Below are positions 25,385-36,959 of a stretch of 64,000 nt of DNA, piece after piece. The position numbers and the translations under genes were made by a program. This DNA comes from Nautilus pompilius (lineage: Eukaryota > Mollusca > Cephalopoda > Nautilida > Nautilidae). Position 1 is the first letter of the stretch. The number at the start of each line of letters is the position of its first letter. The stretch covers positions 186,001 through 250,000 of the forward strand of contig JACATO010002730.1 in the NCBI GenBank assembly GCA_018389105.1. Direction: 5' to 3'. The notes beneath the pieces were generated by a model. The model was not told the DNA's origin, did not search any database, and was given only the letters and a program-made list of their open reading frames with translations.

Positions 25385-26219
25385 CAGTGGTTTCCAACCA
25401 GTGGGCCGCGACCTCCTAGGGGGTAGCGGAACCCTGGAAATTTCAATTTTTGTCGTATGACTGAGTCAAGAAACTGTTCATGAATGTATCTGTCTTGTTT
25501 ATATGTACCGTATTTACCGGCTTAAAATACGCACTTTTTTCCAGAAAAGTATACAAAAATTATCCTGCGTCCAATACGCCGGTATCACCGATGGGAGGCC
25601 GAGCACCGAAGGTGTAAGGCTTGTCTCCCACGGCAGGAACTCCCGGTTGCATCACAGGCCTCTGCGGTAAACACTTGCATCCCCCCCGCGGCTTCCTGTT
25701 GGCTCTGCCACCCTCATAGAAACACGGACAATACACGCTGACGACATAGGCCGGAACTCGAACTGTTACTGCAGTAGGACTGACGCAATCGAGCCGCGCT
25801 CCCATTGGCTAACGCCATTGGGGCCTGCAGCTAAAAGACTCGGACCACGACGCCTTGAGCAGAGCAGGCTACAAGGGCTGGACTGTGACTTCGGCCGGAC
25901 GCACACTAGCCAACTCGATTTTAGGCAAACTTGGGCACCAACTCGACACACCACACAGCTGTTCTGATCAGAGGTAGAGTTCACTGATACCAGTAGATTT
26001 CTGTTTAGCTATTGCGAATTTACTATATATGCAGATATTGTTCCCTGAAAAATCATTAAAATAATTTTCAATAAATGTATGATGAAATGTACTAAAACTC
26101 TTATTTATGTGTTTTTTTTTGCTAAATTTATTTAATTTTTTTTTTCAATTATGGAAGTGTAGCAGGTCTTTTGAGTATTAGATAAAGGTCCACGAGTACA
26201 AAAAGGTTGGGAACCACTG
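25385..26219. mobile_element. Non-autonomous hAT element, 835 bp, complete with 8-bp TSD
   Basis: The left end CAGTGGTTTCCAACC and the right end GGTTGGGAACCACTG form terminal inverted repeats of the common animal hAT type (CAGTGGTT-CCCAACC). Perfect 8-bp duplications flank it. It encodes no transposase: the open frames inside (25,560-25,805 and 25,766-25,984, minus) come from a GC-rich core and show no hAT motif. It must therefore have moved using a transposase from elsewhere. The interior holds an imperfect 19-bp inverted repeat (25,515-25,584) and a strikingly GC-rich core (about 25,575-25,960) between AT-rich flanks. The exact TSD suggests insertion more recent than the two Tc1 fossils. 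Confidence 0.85.
25515..25584. repeat. Internal imperfect inverted repeat within the hAT element
   Basis: TACCGGCTTAAAATACGCA is matched in inverse orientation by TGCGTCCAATACGCCGGTA, about 15 of 19 positions pairing, with an A/T-rich spacer. It may mark the end of a second element captured in the hAT element, or a structural part of the family. Confidence 0.5.
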
Positions 26220-26227
26220 ACTTAAAC
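26220..26227. repeat. 8-bp target-site duplication (right)
   Basis: ACTTAAAC is identical to 25,377-25,384 and directly follows the CCACTG terminus. Confidence 0.85.
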
Positions 26228-28044
26228 GCATGCATGCTTTACATCGATTACTAGAAGATAAATAAATTAAAATATGTAACCGCATAGTTATAAATTCATG
26301 TTGTTTTATTATCATAGGGCAAGAAGTCAGGGTTAAAAGAATGATAAACAGTGAACAGGGTGGGCACGAATAGAGTTGAATGATTCACTTACAGGATACT
26401 AGCATTTACAGTGCTTCCTGGAATAACGAATATATTTCCATATATTTGCTCTGGCAATAGAAAGGATAAAGACTCAAGATCAAGGCGAGAAAAGTGACAT
26501 AAACTTGGACAGGGTTCTGCATCTTCAAATCAGCAGGACAAAGGAATCTTCAATGAATGTCGAGCTAATTACGTTATGGGGAGTCGGCCAGCAAAACTCT
26601 GGAAGTTTTCTTTCTTTGACAGATACTGGCATCCAATGACAGTGGCATGGCAGCAAGAAGTAATATCTAGAATGTTTAAGAAGAAATCAATTATACAAAA
26701 GTATTTCAAAAGATATTTCTGTAACTATGTTTTCTTTAATATAAATAATAAATTTAAAAAAAAAATATTATCAAAATGTCCTAAAATAGATTTATTTGCA
26801 CATTAGCAGTATTTGTGTTTTTTCTTTTAAATATTTCCTTTATTTTGAACTTTTCTGGAAATTGTACAGATGTTAATTTAGTCTCAGTATCTCATGGTAT
26901 TATGTGGATGTACACTTTCATTGGCTACATGTAGCTATGCTAGCTAGTGAATTCTCACACTTGCCATAAATAGTTTTGATATACACTTGCAAAATACTGT
27001 CGAACTTTAAGGAAATAACACACGAAAATAATTAAAAATCCAAATCGATTTTTTAGTCGCATTACTGAAGCTGGTCATATGTTGTTTTTTTTTTTTAATG
27101 CGCTATGCATTGATCAGTACGGGAAAAGGAAAAACGTGAGATCAAACAGTAATATTTTACAGTCCCTTGCGTTCTAGTCCGTTGTAGTTATGTTTAAAAT
27201 ATTAAAGCATTGTCATTATTTTATTTTTCGGCGTTATTCCTGAACAAAGACTTCAGATGCTTGGTTACCTTAACAGCGACGACAGAACAAGTGCGCGGCC
27301 TGCTTGACGAATTTCTTTTCGCTCAGCCTCCTCCGTTTCTCAACCCCAACCACCTTACACGTCAGTGTGATTGATGTTCAGGGTGCAGTTTCCACCGTCA
27401 GATCGCTACTCGGCTCCAGCTTCTCGTGCGGGGCGAGGCTTCCTTACCTACCAATAATTCTATTCAGCTGTGGATAATTTATTGCGCTAATTTTTAGAGC
27501 ATCGATTTTTCCACGATGATTTCCTCCTCGTCGGGCGCACAACATGGCAGTGCTTATGAGAAATTATTAACTTGATGAAACCGCATCACTTATGAGGTCG
27601 GATTCAGTACAAACCTGCGAAATCAGAAGCAGTCGACAAGACTCGGTGGTTCTCAAAGGATGTCCTTGACGGTAAAAGGGTGGCACGGGGAAAATCTCCC
27701 CTGCTTCTTGCTGCAATAAGTACAAAAACAAATTAGTGTCGGATTAAAACACAAACTTACCACTAACCAAAGCGTTCTGTTACCGCTTAAATAAAAAAAA
27801 AAATAACCTGCAAGCACAGTGTTTTATTTAATTTTTAAAATCTCTTCCATAAAGATGTTTTGATTTTTTTGACTATTTATTTATTTATTTTTTAAATCAT
27901 TTTAATGACAGTCTGATTTTTAGTTGATTTTCAGTTAGTAGCTCTTTCTACAATGATGTACTTTTGCCAGCTGGGTAGAGAGATAGCAAGCTCTTATTAC
28001 CATGGTGGGAGTAGATTTATTCGTCATCCGAATATAATTCAGGA
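26228..28044. other. Gene-less stretch; GC-richer block at 27,240-27,700
   Basis: No gene is recognised. The block 27,240-27,700 is GC-richer and high in complexity. It contains a CAGCTG E-box followed within about 30 bp by TAAT-type homeodomain-like sites (around 27,465-27,505) and an ATCGAT site. This looks more like a conserved cis-regulatory element than coding DNA, but that is inference. Confidence 0.4.
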
Positions 28045-28110
28045 TAACGTAAATTCGAACACTCGCCAGCGAGAATTGTCTGCTAACTTATAAAAAAATA
28101 TTTGATTTTT
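28045..28110 (-). mobile_element. Possible tRNA-derived SINE remnant, copy E
   Basis: The minus strand carries a B-box-like GTGTTCGAATTT (28,050-28,061 on plus), preceded by CTCGCTGGCGAG. This resembles CTGGTGAGAGTCCGAGTGTTCGAATT in the SINE at 39,451. The A box is not convincing. Confidence 0.3.
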
Positions 28111-28931
28111 CTGGCTGTTTTAAGCTCATTAATCATTTCATATAGGAGTCTCCCAATTACAATTACTTGTATGAGTGTAATTTATAAACACTGCTTAAAT
28201 CATTTAGGGCTGCAATATTTTACGAAGTAACGCCAAAAGTGTGGATTTTTATGTCACGAATAATATGTTCCTAATAAAACAAAAATTTGTTTAGTGGTGA
28301 AATTGACTGAATGTTAATCTTTTGAGATAGAAAAATGTGGATTTTTCTTTGTAAGTTCAACGAACAGAGATATTAATTAAATAATATTCTCTTAATGTGG
28401 TCAATTCTTTTGCAATAAAGTAGATCCATGAGGTGTTTCGTGCGATTTTTCGAGGTGCCGTAACCATGGGTTTTATCCAAAACACGCAATTTATGTACTG
28501 TTGAGAAACACTTGGCTGAGGTTTCAAATCAAAATCTTGATAAATAGGCGCAGTTAGTAGCGGAATATGTACTCTAACGTCAATCACTTTCCTATCAAAA
28601 TAACGCATATTTGAATTCCTTACACAATTTCCGAAATAAATTAAGTTATAGCTATCTTATAATAACCCCCGTTTATTAGTATTCCGTGCAATGCGGTATT
28701 TATCTCAAAGAAAAGGAAGTACGACATGTTATTACTACTCTCAGAATATGTAAGATGTTGTGGTATCTCGACTGAGTTTTATTGATTTGACTTTCGATCA
28801 GTGGCTAAAGCGAGGCCACTGTCCGAAACACATTGTGGCGACATTCGTATACCACTTGTACGTATAATTTGGCATGATCTATGAATAATTCTTGATAACA
28901 AGCCTTACACTAAACATCAAAATCTATTACG

Positions 28932-28939
<8 letters not shown>
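28111..28939. other. Gene-less AT-rich stretch
   Basis: No recognisable feature. The minus-strand open frame at 28,357-28,608 (83 codons) has no known motif. Confidence 0.55.

Positions 28940-28986
<47 letters not shown>
28940..28986. repeat. (AC)n microsatellite, about 46 bp
   Basis: A perfect AC run reading Thr-His in the overlapping chance open frame. Confidence 0.97.
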
Positions 28987-28988
<2 letters not shown>

Positions 28989-29635
28989 ATGGCTTTAATT
29001 ATTTTATGGTTGAGATTTCCTATTCATTTCTTTTTGAACAATCTATATTGTTACCTGTCCAGACGATTGCTGTCTCAAAGAAGTGACATGTATTAAAAGT
29101 TTGTGAAAAATATATTTTAAGTTACATTTGTGAATTGCTTTTAGAATTTGTGTTAATTCTGCTTGACTAAACATAGTATAAGTTTTTTTAAGTCGGTAAA
29201 ATTATTAATCTTAGATTGCATTTAAACGGACATGATTACCTTCATTTCATCTCGTAGCAGCTGCAAAACCGTTTATCTTTTCGTAACAATGTGTTGTTAT
29301 CCGCAATGTTTATAACCTGATCTCCGCTGTTATAGATACTTTAACATTAACTACAAAATTTTTCTTCCCTGAAATAAGTTTATAATAATAAAACTCACTA
29401 CCTTGTCTTTATTAAAAACAATTAAAATTCAACTCTGATATTGGAAACATTTATTTTGTCTACAGGAAATCATGCGACTTTAGTTTATTCCAGCCCTACG
29501 CCAGAATAGATCAAACATTTTCACTTAGATAAATCGCAATATTAAAACTTTACCTTTTCGGATGTCAGAGGAAACCTACGCATACTGTTTAAAATAAGAG
29601 CAAAAAAAAAATTAAACAAAGGTACATCATACCAA
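28987..29635. other. Gene-less AT-rich stretch
   Basis: Nothing recognisable. Confidence 0.55.
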
Positions 29636-29735
29636 ACCAGTCCCGAGCAAGTATTCGAACTTGCAACAGTCTACCTACCATCAGACCATCACGCAAATTG
29701 TTTTAATCCATTAGGCTATCACTATAAAAGAAAGA
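29636..29735 (-). mobile_element. tRNA-derived SINE head, copy B
   Basis: On the minus strand an A-box-like GATAGCCTAATGG (29,708-29,720 on plus) is followed by a B box AAGTTCGAATAC (29,651-29,662 on plus) and then GCTCGGGACTGG. The SINE at 39,451 has GGTCGGGACCGG at the same place after its B box, so the two are probably the same family. The tRNA part is too long and mismatched for a working tRNA gene. The body beyond 29,636 was not delimited. Confidence 0.55.
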
Positions 29736-32700
29736 TTAAAATGAGCATCTGATTATATATTGCAAGCCACATCTTTATCTTCGTATATACATATGAATAT
29801 GTTCATTAAACTGTTGCCACAAATCATTTGGCCTCATCTGAAACGTTGCCACATCAGGTGACCATCCGCACAAAGAAGTGAAGCAGACAGATGACTGTAC
29901 AAACTCACTTTAAATAAACTGACAATTTCCTCATGAGATCAAGGCCAGACATTAGGTCGGCCAAACCGTCTCGTGCCAAAATTAAACAATTAATTTAGTC
30001 GTTCTGATCTTTCTGTGACAGGTACCGACAAGTCTTAACAAAAGTGGAAGGCGCTTCAGCTTTGCCAGCATGTATGTACACTCAGAATGGAACTGCACTC
30101 ACTATTCAGAAGACAGCTAGTTTCTTTATATCTGTCTTATAAGTACGAAAACGAGGCTATGCACTTTCTATAATCTCTCGTAAATCTAGCAACCCTTTTC
30201 TAATTTGACTTTATAAAATAGATAAACCCACAATCGACTTTGTGTTTTTTCTTTTACTCTTTAGACATCGCTTTTTCTTATAGCTGAAGGTTGAAAAGCT
30301 AATGATTTAGAACCGCATAGCGGTACAGATTGTAGATTGGCATAGTAACTTTAAAGTATTGCTCAGCAGCGGACATGAATGCCGCTAGCAATAAAATATT
30401 ACTCGCAGTAACGTAGCTATTAATTATTTTTTTCAAATATATTTTCCATCCTAGAAAGTAAAGATTGGCATTTGCTTTTTGATTTAACGATTTTCTTTCT
30501 AAAACCAACAAGAACAACAACAGCTGAACAATATACTTAATATCTTATGTTTTCTTTACCTTGAGTGGTTTGTCTAGAAAACTTCGAGTGGTGTAATCAT
30601 AAAACAACAGTGCACAAGGTAACTAAAGCAAACAATCACACACAGTGATAATATTATTCGAACTCTGAACGTTTGCTTTACTTGATCTCTGGGCATCTGC
30701 GAAACCATATGGCTTCCGTCGTTGCTACGATATTCCGAATCCAACTTAAACTTTGTAGAATGCTCTGGTCAGGTTTTATGAGAAACATACACACGCGTGT
30801 TTGAGGCCCAGTAACTGACAATAAAGAAATGCTTTTCGATCATAATCACACGCGACCTATCCAATTGTGGATCAGTTCTCAAACTTTAATGGTATTGATC
30901 AAAAGAATTTCACCCCTTTCTTGGTTCATTTTAAATAGCATTTCTGACATGCGTTTTGCCAAAGTTGCATTATTCGTTTGTAAAGAACGGCCGACAGAAG
31001 ATTACAGGCATTCAGTTCAGCATTTACCAAAGTCTCAAAAGTAAAGGTCCTAAGTTCCAACCTGATTTGTGAGAATACATCTATTACTACTTTCAAAACA
31101 CTCAGATGATTTCATCATAAAAGTTGTTTTCTCGACAATTTAGCTCTTTTCTTAGGCTGGCGAGTACTTACAAAAAACAAGATTAACTTTCGGTTTATTT
31201 AGATTTACATCAGGTATGCTGTGACAATAACTGTTTGTAATAATATATATATACAAGATTTTATCATAATACGCATTTATATTTAAAAATCTTTTGCGTT
31301 TTACAAATGTTTTGTCAACTTGATTTGTTTCCATATCTATACATTGGCAAATGAAACCGATTTGTCATGATTTAAGATGCCACATGCACCAACAAATTTT
31401 AGTTATGTCTTCCTCCATGAACACTATCGTCTACAAATGATGAAGTTGTGTGCTGCTATGTTTGTAAAACGTTGGCATTCGTGCGCCTCTAAGGGAAATG
31501 GGATTTCCTTTTCCAGCAAGAATTGGAAAGTTCCAAATAGAACTGGGTGTAACTGGAACGAATCCCATGCCGACGGACTAGCGTGGAAGAACCGCTGTGC
31601 TACGTCTGAAATGATAGTGTATCTTCGGTCCATTAGCAGATTTTGTTGCCTTTTCGTAATTTGGATACTTTATTTGGTTAGTTTGAAATTTTAAAATATT
31701 TATAAGATATTATAAGGGTTTTTAAAATATTTTTTAAAGAAATAGAACAATATTAGACCAATTCATAACTAAAACATTATTTTCTAATTAATATCCAAAA
31801 TAATAATAGCATTATCTATAATAGAACAAGTTTTAAAAGATGAGGTATATTTAACGTTTGTCCATATCTTTTAATTAATAGCTTTCCTGAAAATTATTTT
31901 TGCACTTTAACCATTGGTTTAGTTGAACTCATCGCTTTTGTATTCTATCACATTACGCCACTAAATAGTTGTCCAATCATCACCAGACATTTCAGTTATG
32001 AAAGACTAAAAAATAAAAAGAATCTCATAAAGAAATTATACGAGTCTGACGTTCATTTTAGGCTAGAAAATCATAATAATTAACCGGTGTATTATATATT
32101 TTGAAATTGCATTAAAACAAATGATTTTTTACTTATTTTTATGAAGATGTTGAATTTAACACTATTGTATCACTCTCACTGATTATAATAAACCATTAAG
32201 AAAACTGTTGCTGCCATTATACCAAAATTACTAATTCAACACTAAATCAAACCCTGCTTAGTCACGCAGAGAATAAGAAATGAAATAAAATATGAACACA
32301 AGCAAAATTTGGATAAATACAGAAAATTCTCATTTATATCAAATAGTTGGTAAGCATCTTTCTCTGTGTTATAAATGCTGAAATTACCAAAATAATAACG
32401 CTGGTAACCATAGCTTTTATAAATTTGGTTAAAAGGATAAATAATGTTGTATAACAAAAAATTAAGCACATTTAAATCTCTTTGAAAAAATCACATTTTC
32501 ACCATTCTATACGTAAGTCTTATTTTGGTTATCAGTGGTCATTCGGCTACGAAAATATTAGTCCTAGCTGATGAGCCAACTGGAACAAGCATTTCCACGT
32601 TTATCACAATGTAGCAACTATCAAAAATCGATGGCTTGTCTTGGACACCAGGCTCATTCTGTCTGCATCTGCTTCACGATTAGCTTCGAAATTTTAACAG

Positions 32701-35492
32701 TAATAGGACGTTCCTGTCTTGAATAGTTTGGCCATAAATTTTAGATTTTCTAGTGTCCTTCTACATTGTTTTCAAGTATCAAAATATAACTTTTCTCAAA
32801 TTATAACTGAAATGTGAGTTGCTAATTGATCGGCTGCCTTATCAGTTGTGTTCATCGCAAATTTAAGGAAAAGGTCACAACTATTATCTAAGAATGCTGA
32901 AAAATAAATGGTGAATCATGCAGGAATGAATATCGAAAAATTTAAAAGACAAAATAGTTTTGCTATTTAAAAAAATAAAATTATACTTGTAGCCATTATT
33001 TCAAAAATGAAGGAAGAAAAGAGTCGAAAGAAAAAATCTAAAGACGAATGGAGTGGAAAACCATTCAAAACTTGCTTCCATATTGTATTTATCGAGACAT
33101 TCTTATATTTGTACCAAATTAAAAAAAAATTTAGACAAGAATGTTTGGAGCTGAGCAATGACTCATCTAAAGCTTTATTTGCTTTTGAAATATGGAGAAT
33201 TCTGACAGCAACATATTGGAAAAGTTTTCTCGCCTATATTACTGCTTTCTTTACAGCCGTTATCCGATTGTATTAACAAGATTGGTAGTGTACAGTGGTT
33301 GTATGTTTGTAGCAGATGCCATTTCCACGTATACAGTATGAAACGTAAAGTAAAATGGGTGCTAAAAAACTACTAATACCTAAAAGACTGGTTATACAAT
33401 GACATTTTTTCAAAACAATGTAAACCTTAACAAAAGAAAAAGAATGATGTTAATTGACTTTTCTTGGAGCTAAGTCAGTTTTATTTAATTATTTCCTTAT
33501 ATTATTTATTAATTCAGTAGGTACATTATATGTTCGCAAAGTGTTAAAACAACAGCCTTCATGTTTTAAATATTTATTTGTAAATTTATAATAACAATCT
33601 TTATAAATTTAGAATTATATAAAACTTTTTATTGTTAAGCAAAAGAAATGCAACAAAAATTTATTGTTATCATTAATAAATCGCCAGGCCGTTTGACCCT
33701 CAATACTATTCTAACTAAATATTGCATGTTGATTTTAACCGCTATTTTTATTTTAAACCAAACTCTTTGGAATGCTCTAATCTTCAGCCATGTTGATGAA
33801 ATGAGTGAGTGAACCGGAATCTAACACCGACAGACAAAAAAACAGCGCATCTACAGATATCGCTATTTTGTCAATAAATCTTTGGACGTTTAAAAACTGG
33901 GGAAAATAGACAGTAGAAACGAAACTATGTTTATTTTCTCACTGACTGATTTGTTGTGTTATCCGCCAGACACAATTCATCTCTACAAAAAGCCTAAATC
34001 ACATCGTTCGGAAGAGGTTCTCCTCATTAACTAAAACCTTTATTAGGTTCTCGCTGAGAGTTTCTGTGTTCGATGTCGTTAGGTCGAAGATGGCGCCATA
34101 GATAAATTAGTAACGTTCATTCCAGTTCTGTCTTCGTATCCTTTAATGCGATTCTAAATACTTTATCGGAACCCGTTCCAAATTCTTTCCTTTCCGAGTA
34201 ATTGTCCACAATTGAAGCAATTTGAAAGCCAAGCGTTGTACGTGTATAACGTTATGTAGAAATTAGGTTTTGCCAAATCTGCCAAAAAGAGACATATGAT
34301 CTTTACCAAAACGACTGTAAGCTAATTTATTTTATTTAAAGAATAGACCGAAGTCTACTGTTATTATGATACTTAATTTAAATATTTAATTGAAAATAAA
34401 TTCTAAATTATAGAGGATTTATTGTGGATTTTTACCCTCGTGTTACAGATACTTTTCATTGCAATACTTTTTCGCGGAAATCAAGAATGACGAATTTCAT
34501 TTGCAGTATTTTCTTTCATAATCTTTGATATAAAATTTATGTAAAAGTAAATTTTATACTTATGTTTTATTAAATAATATTTTTTAAGGGTAAAATACCA
34601 GAACCTTCTTAGTTTAAATACTGTTGTATAGCGAGTGTTAGTTTATTTGACATGTTATTGCATGTTCCTGAAAGTATCATGAAATCTATTATCTGTTAGG
34701 AGATAACCAATAATCTTAAGAAATAAAACAAACATTTTATTTTTTAAGGGGAAATCTAACACAAAATATATTCTTTTTTGTCAAATTCTTAAAAATGCGA
34801 AACGTTAAGCTAAATTATTTTAAATCTTAATTTATTGCATACAACATATAATTATTAACATAAATGCTGTTTAGAAACAGATTTTAAATTAGGTTATCAT
34901 GGAGACATTATTAATTTGTAAAATCATTTAACATTCTTTTATATAATTATCTGAAAAAGTTTCTCATTTTAAAAAAGAATTGCGAAAAAAAAAATCCCGT
35001 TACAAATTTTTTAGTATAATGTAGTTTTCTCCATTAGTAGATATAAGAAATCCAAATTTTCCATTGTTTAATAAAATTAAATAAATGAGATAATGTAAAC
35101 AAATTAATTTTGTGGAGTTTTAAAATTTTAAATGAAAATTGTTTCTAATTTATTATATTTTAAATAATTTTTGCTTTCCATTGCTTGGTCTTGTATGTAG
35201 AGTATATTCATTATTATAATACACACACACACGCACCTTTTTGTTTCTGCAGAAATTTTTTGTTTTCCATTTTATCAGTAATAGCTATTTTCATATCTAA
35301 CCTGAAATAATTATAACATTCTAAAAAGTAATATTATATTAATTTTTGACATCATTTTTAATTGCTGCTGTTAGAAATGATTACTTATATCAGTGCATCT
35401 TTGTTTTATGTATGAATAACCAGTTTTCATTTTAGTTCATTTATCTGTTTGATTAAATGACTTATCACGAGGCCGCATTCATTGTCAGTAAG
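29736..35492. other. Gene-less AT-rich stretch
   Basis: Mostly unique AT-rich DNA. Open frames at 31,377-31,694 (+) and 33,007-33,276 (+) show no domain I can defend. A GC-richer patch lies at 33,960-34,230, with a YY1-like AAGATGGCGCC near 34,088. A short AC run sits at 35,221-35,232. Very AT-rich DNA fills 34.3-35.4 kb. Confidence 0.5.
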
Positions 35493-35536
35493 ATGATCCA
35501 TGTTCTTGGTATCGCAGTGGAAATATCATGGATCAT
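35493..35536. repeat. Short hairpin, perfect 10-bp arms
   Basis: ATGATCCATG (35,493-35,502) pairs with CATGGATCAT (35,527-35,536) across a 24-bp spacer. No terminator or RNA gene context is visible. Confidence 0.5.
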
Positions 35537-36758
35537 AATTCTTCTATTTTAACTATAGCGTATTTTTTTACTTCGGCGACATTAAAATAATTTATCCCGA
35601 AAATATTACTACAACTCCAGATAATTTTCCTTTCGCTCCCTTACTTTCTAAGCTGTCAAACTTTGTACTCATCTTCACATAAACCAGACGTCACAAATCT
35701 CAATTTATTATTGTACGAACAGCATCGCTCACCTGGGACGTCTTGAAATCAGTACTGTCAGCAAAGCAAATCAACGTACCCAGCATCAATCTACATTTTA
35801 TCTCTAGATCGATTATTTCGGTTTATATACGAGTATATATCAGTTATCACAGAATGGATTATCGTGGGAAGTATTACTTGGATTATCTCCATATTACATT
35901 AGGGTTTTCATGTTATTTTGTTTAGATTTTAATTGCTTAGCGTATTGTAACCTTTCTGCATAAATAATTTTATATTTGCAAAAAATATTCTTTTATAAAT
36001 CAAACTAAAAATTGCAATATTTATTTTGAAGAACATTATAAGGTAAAATTCGATCCATAAGGTAATCTATGAAAATATTATTTCACAACTTTTATAGTTG
36101 TCATGTTTATCAGATTTGATATATTACAAAGATAGCATATCAAACGTCAACACAACAGCAGCAACAACTCAAATCCAAATCTTTTCGTTAGCAAAAATTT
36201 TTATTCTACCGTATCCATTTTGAATTTTAGCATACGATTAAGTTTTTATTTATATTTCATACACAGAATGTATTTCATGAGAGTTTAATATGTTTTTTCG
36301 AGATGTTAACCCGCATTGCTACCATCACAGCACCGTTTCTACTGACCTTTGTCTGTTATGTAACAGCAGATAAATGTTTATTTCTTGCTGTTGAGAATTT
36401 TCTCTCTGCGGTTTATTTTATTTTTGCATAGGTGAGTTAATGTGCTCCTGTAGCCATTAATAGACAGTTTAAAAAATCAGTGAAATGCAGTTGAATTCAT
36501 TACTTTCGATATCGCAATCTAATAACAATTTCACTAATTAGACTGCATCGACTTGTAGAAAAACTATTTTTTCATTGCCGAAAACCAATGTGACTTCAAT
36601 ATGAGAAGAGTTAAAAAAGTTATGTTGTCATTTTGTGGCAATGTTGGACTGTCCCTTGTTTTCGCTTGTGTTTCTATTCTGAAACATGAACAGCTAAACA
36701 AATTTTTAAAAAACTAATTCCTGTTAATGTTATTAAGAATATATCTAGGCTTTGTTAC

Positions 36759-36837
36759 CATGCTGTCGGTTTTTACAAACCAGGCAATTTTTTGTTTTAC
36801 GTTTATTATTGTCTCCGCTGTCGCAGATAGCCGCCAT
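36759..36837 (-). CDS. Speculative 5' coding exon with start of a Cys-x2-Cys finger
   Basis: On the minus strand, AAAGATGGCGGC matches the YY1 consensus and contains an ATG. YY1 sites overlapping the initiator codon are common in animal genes that begin Met-Ala-Ala. The frame reads MAAICDSGDNNKRK, then TKNCLVCKNRQHG, and meets a possible splice donor (ATG|GTAACA) at 36,758/36,757. KNCxVCxxxxxG resembles the first half of a nuclear-receptor DNA-binding finger (NR1J-like KNCAVCGDKALG), but Lys-Asn replaces the usual Gly-Asp. No downstream exon was found. The frame is open upstream to an earlier ATG at 36,954 and downstream to a stop at 36,745. It may equally be chance. Confidence 0.18.
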
Positions 36838-36959
36838 CTTTAACAAGCAAACTGTTGATCTTCTCGAATAATTAAACTGAAAAGCCGAATTAAAAGGGTG
36901 TACGTTTATGCTAAAAATTGCACATTTTTGCTTTGTTAGAGTTTTTGAAGCCAAATGTC

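Noticed and set aside
31377-31694. Possible hAT/ZMYM-type zinc finger fragment (DEVVCCYVC… then a GCNW motif in another frame)
   Set aside because: The Cys pair and the GxNW motif are in different frames with stops between, and spacing to any conserved His cannot be shown. Too weak to annotate.
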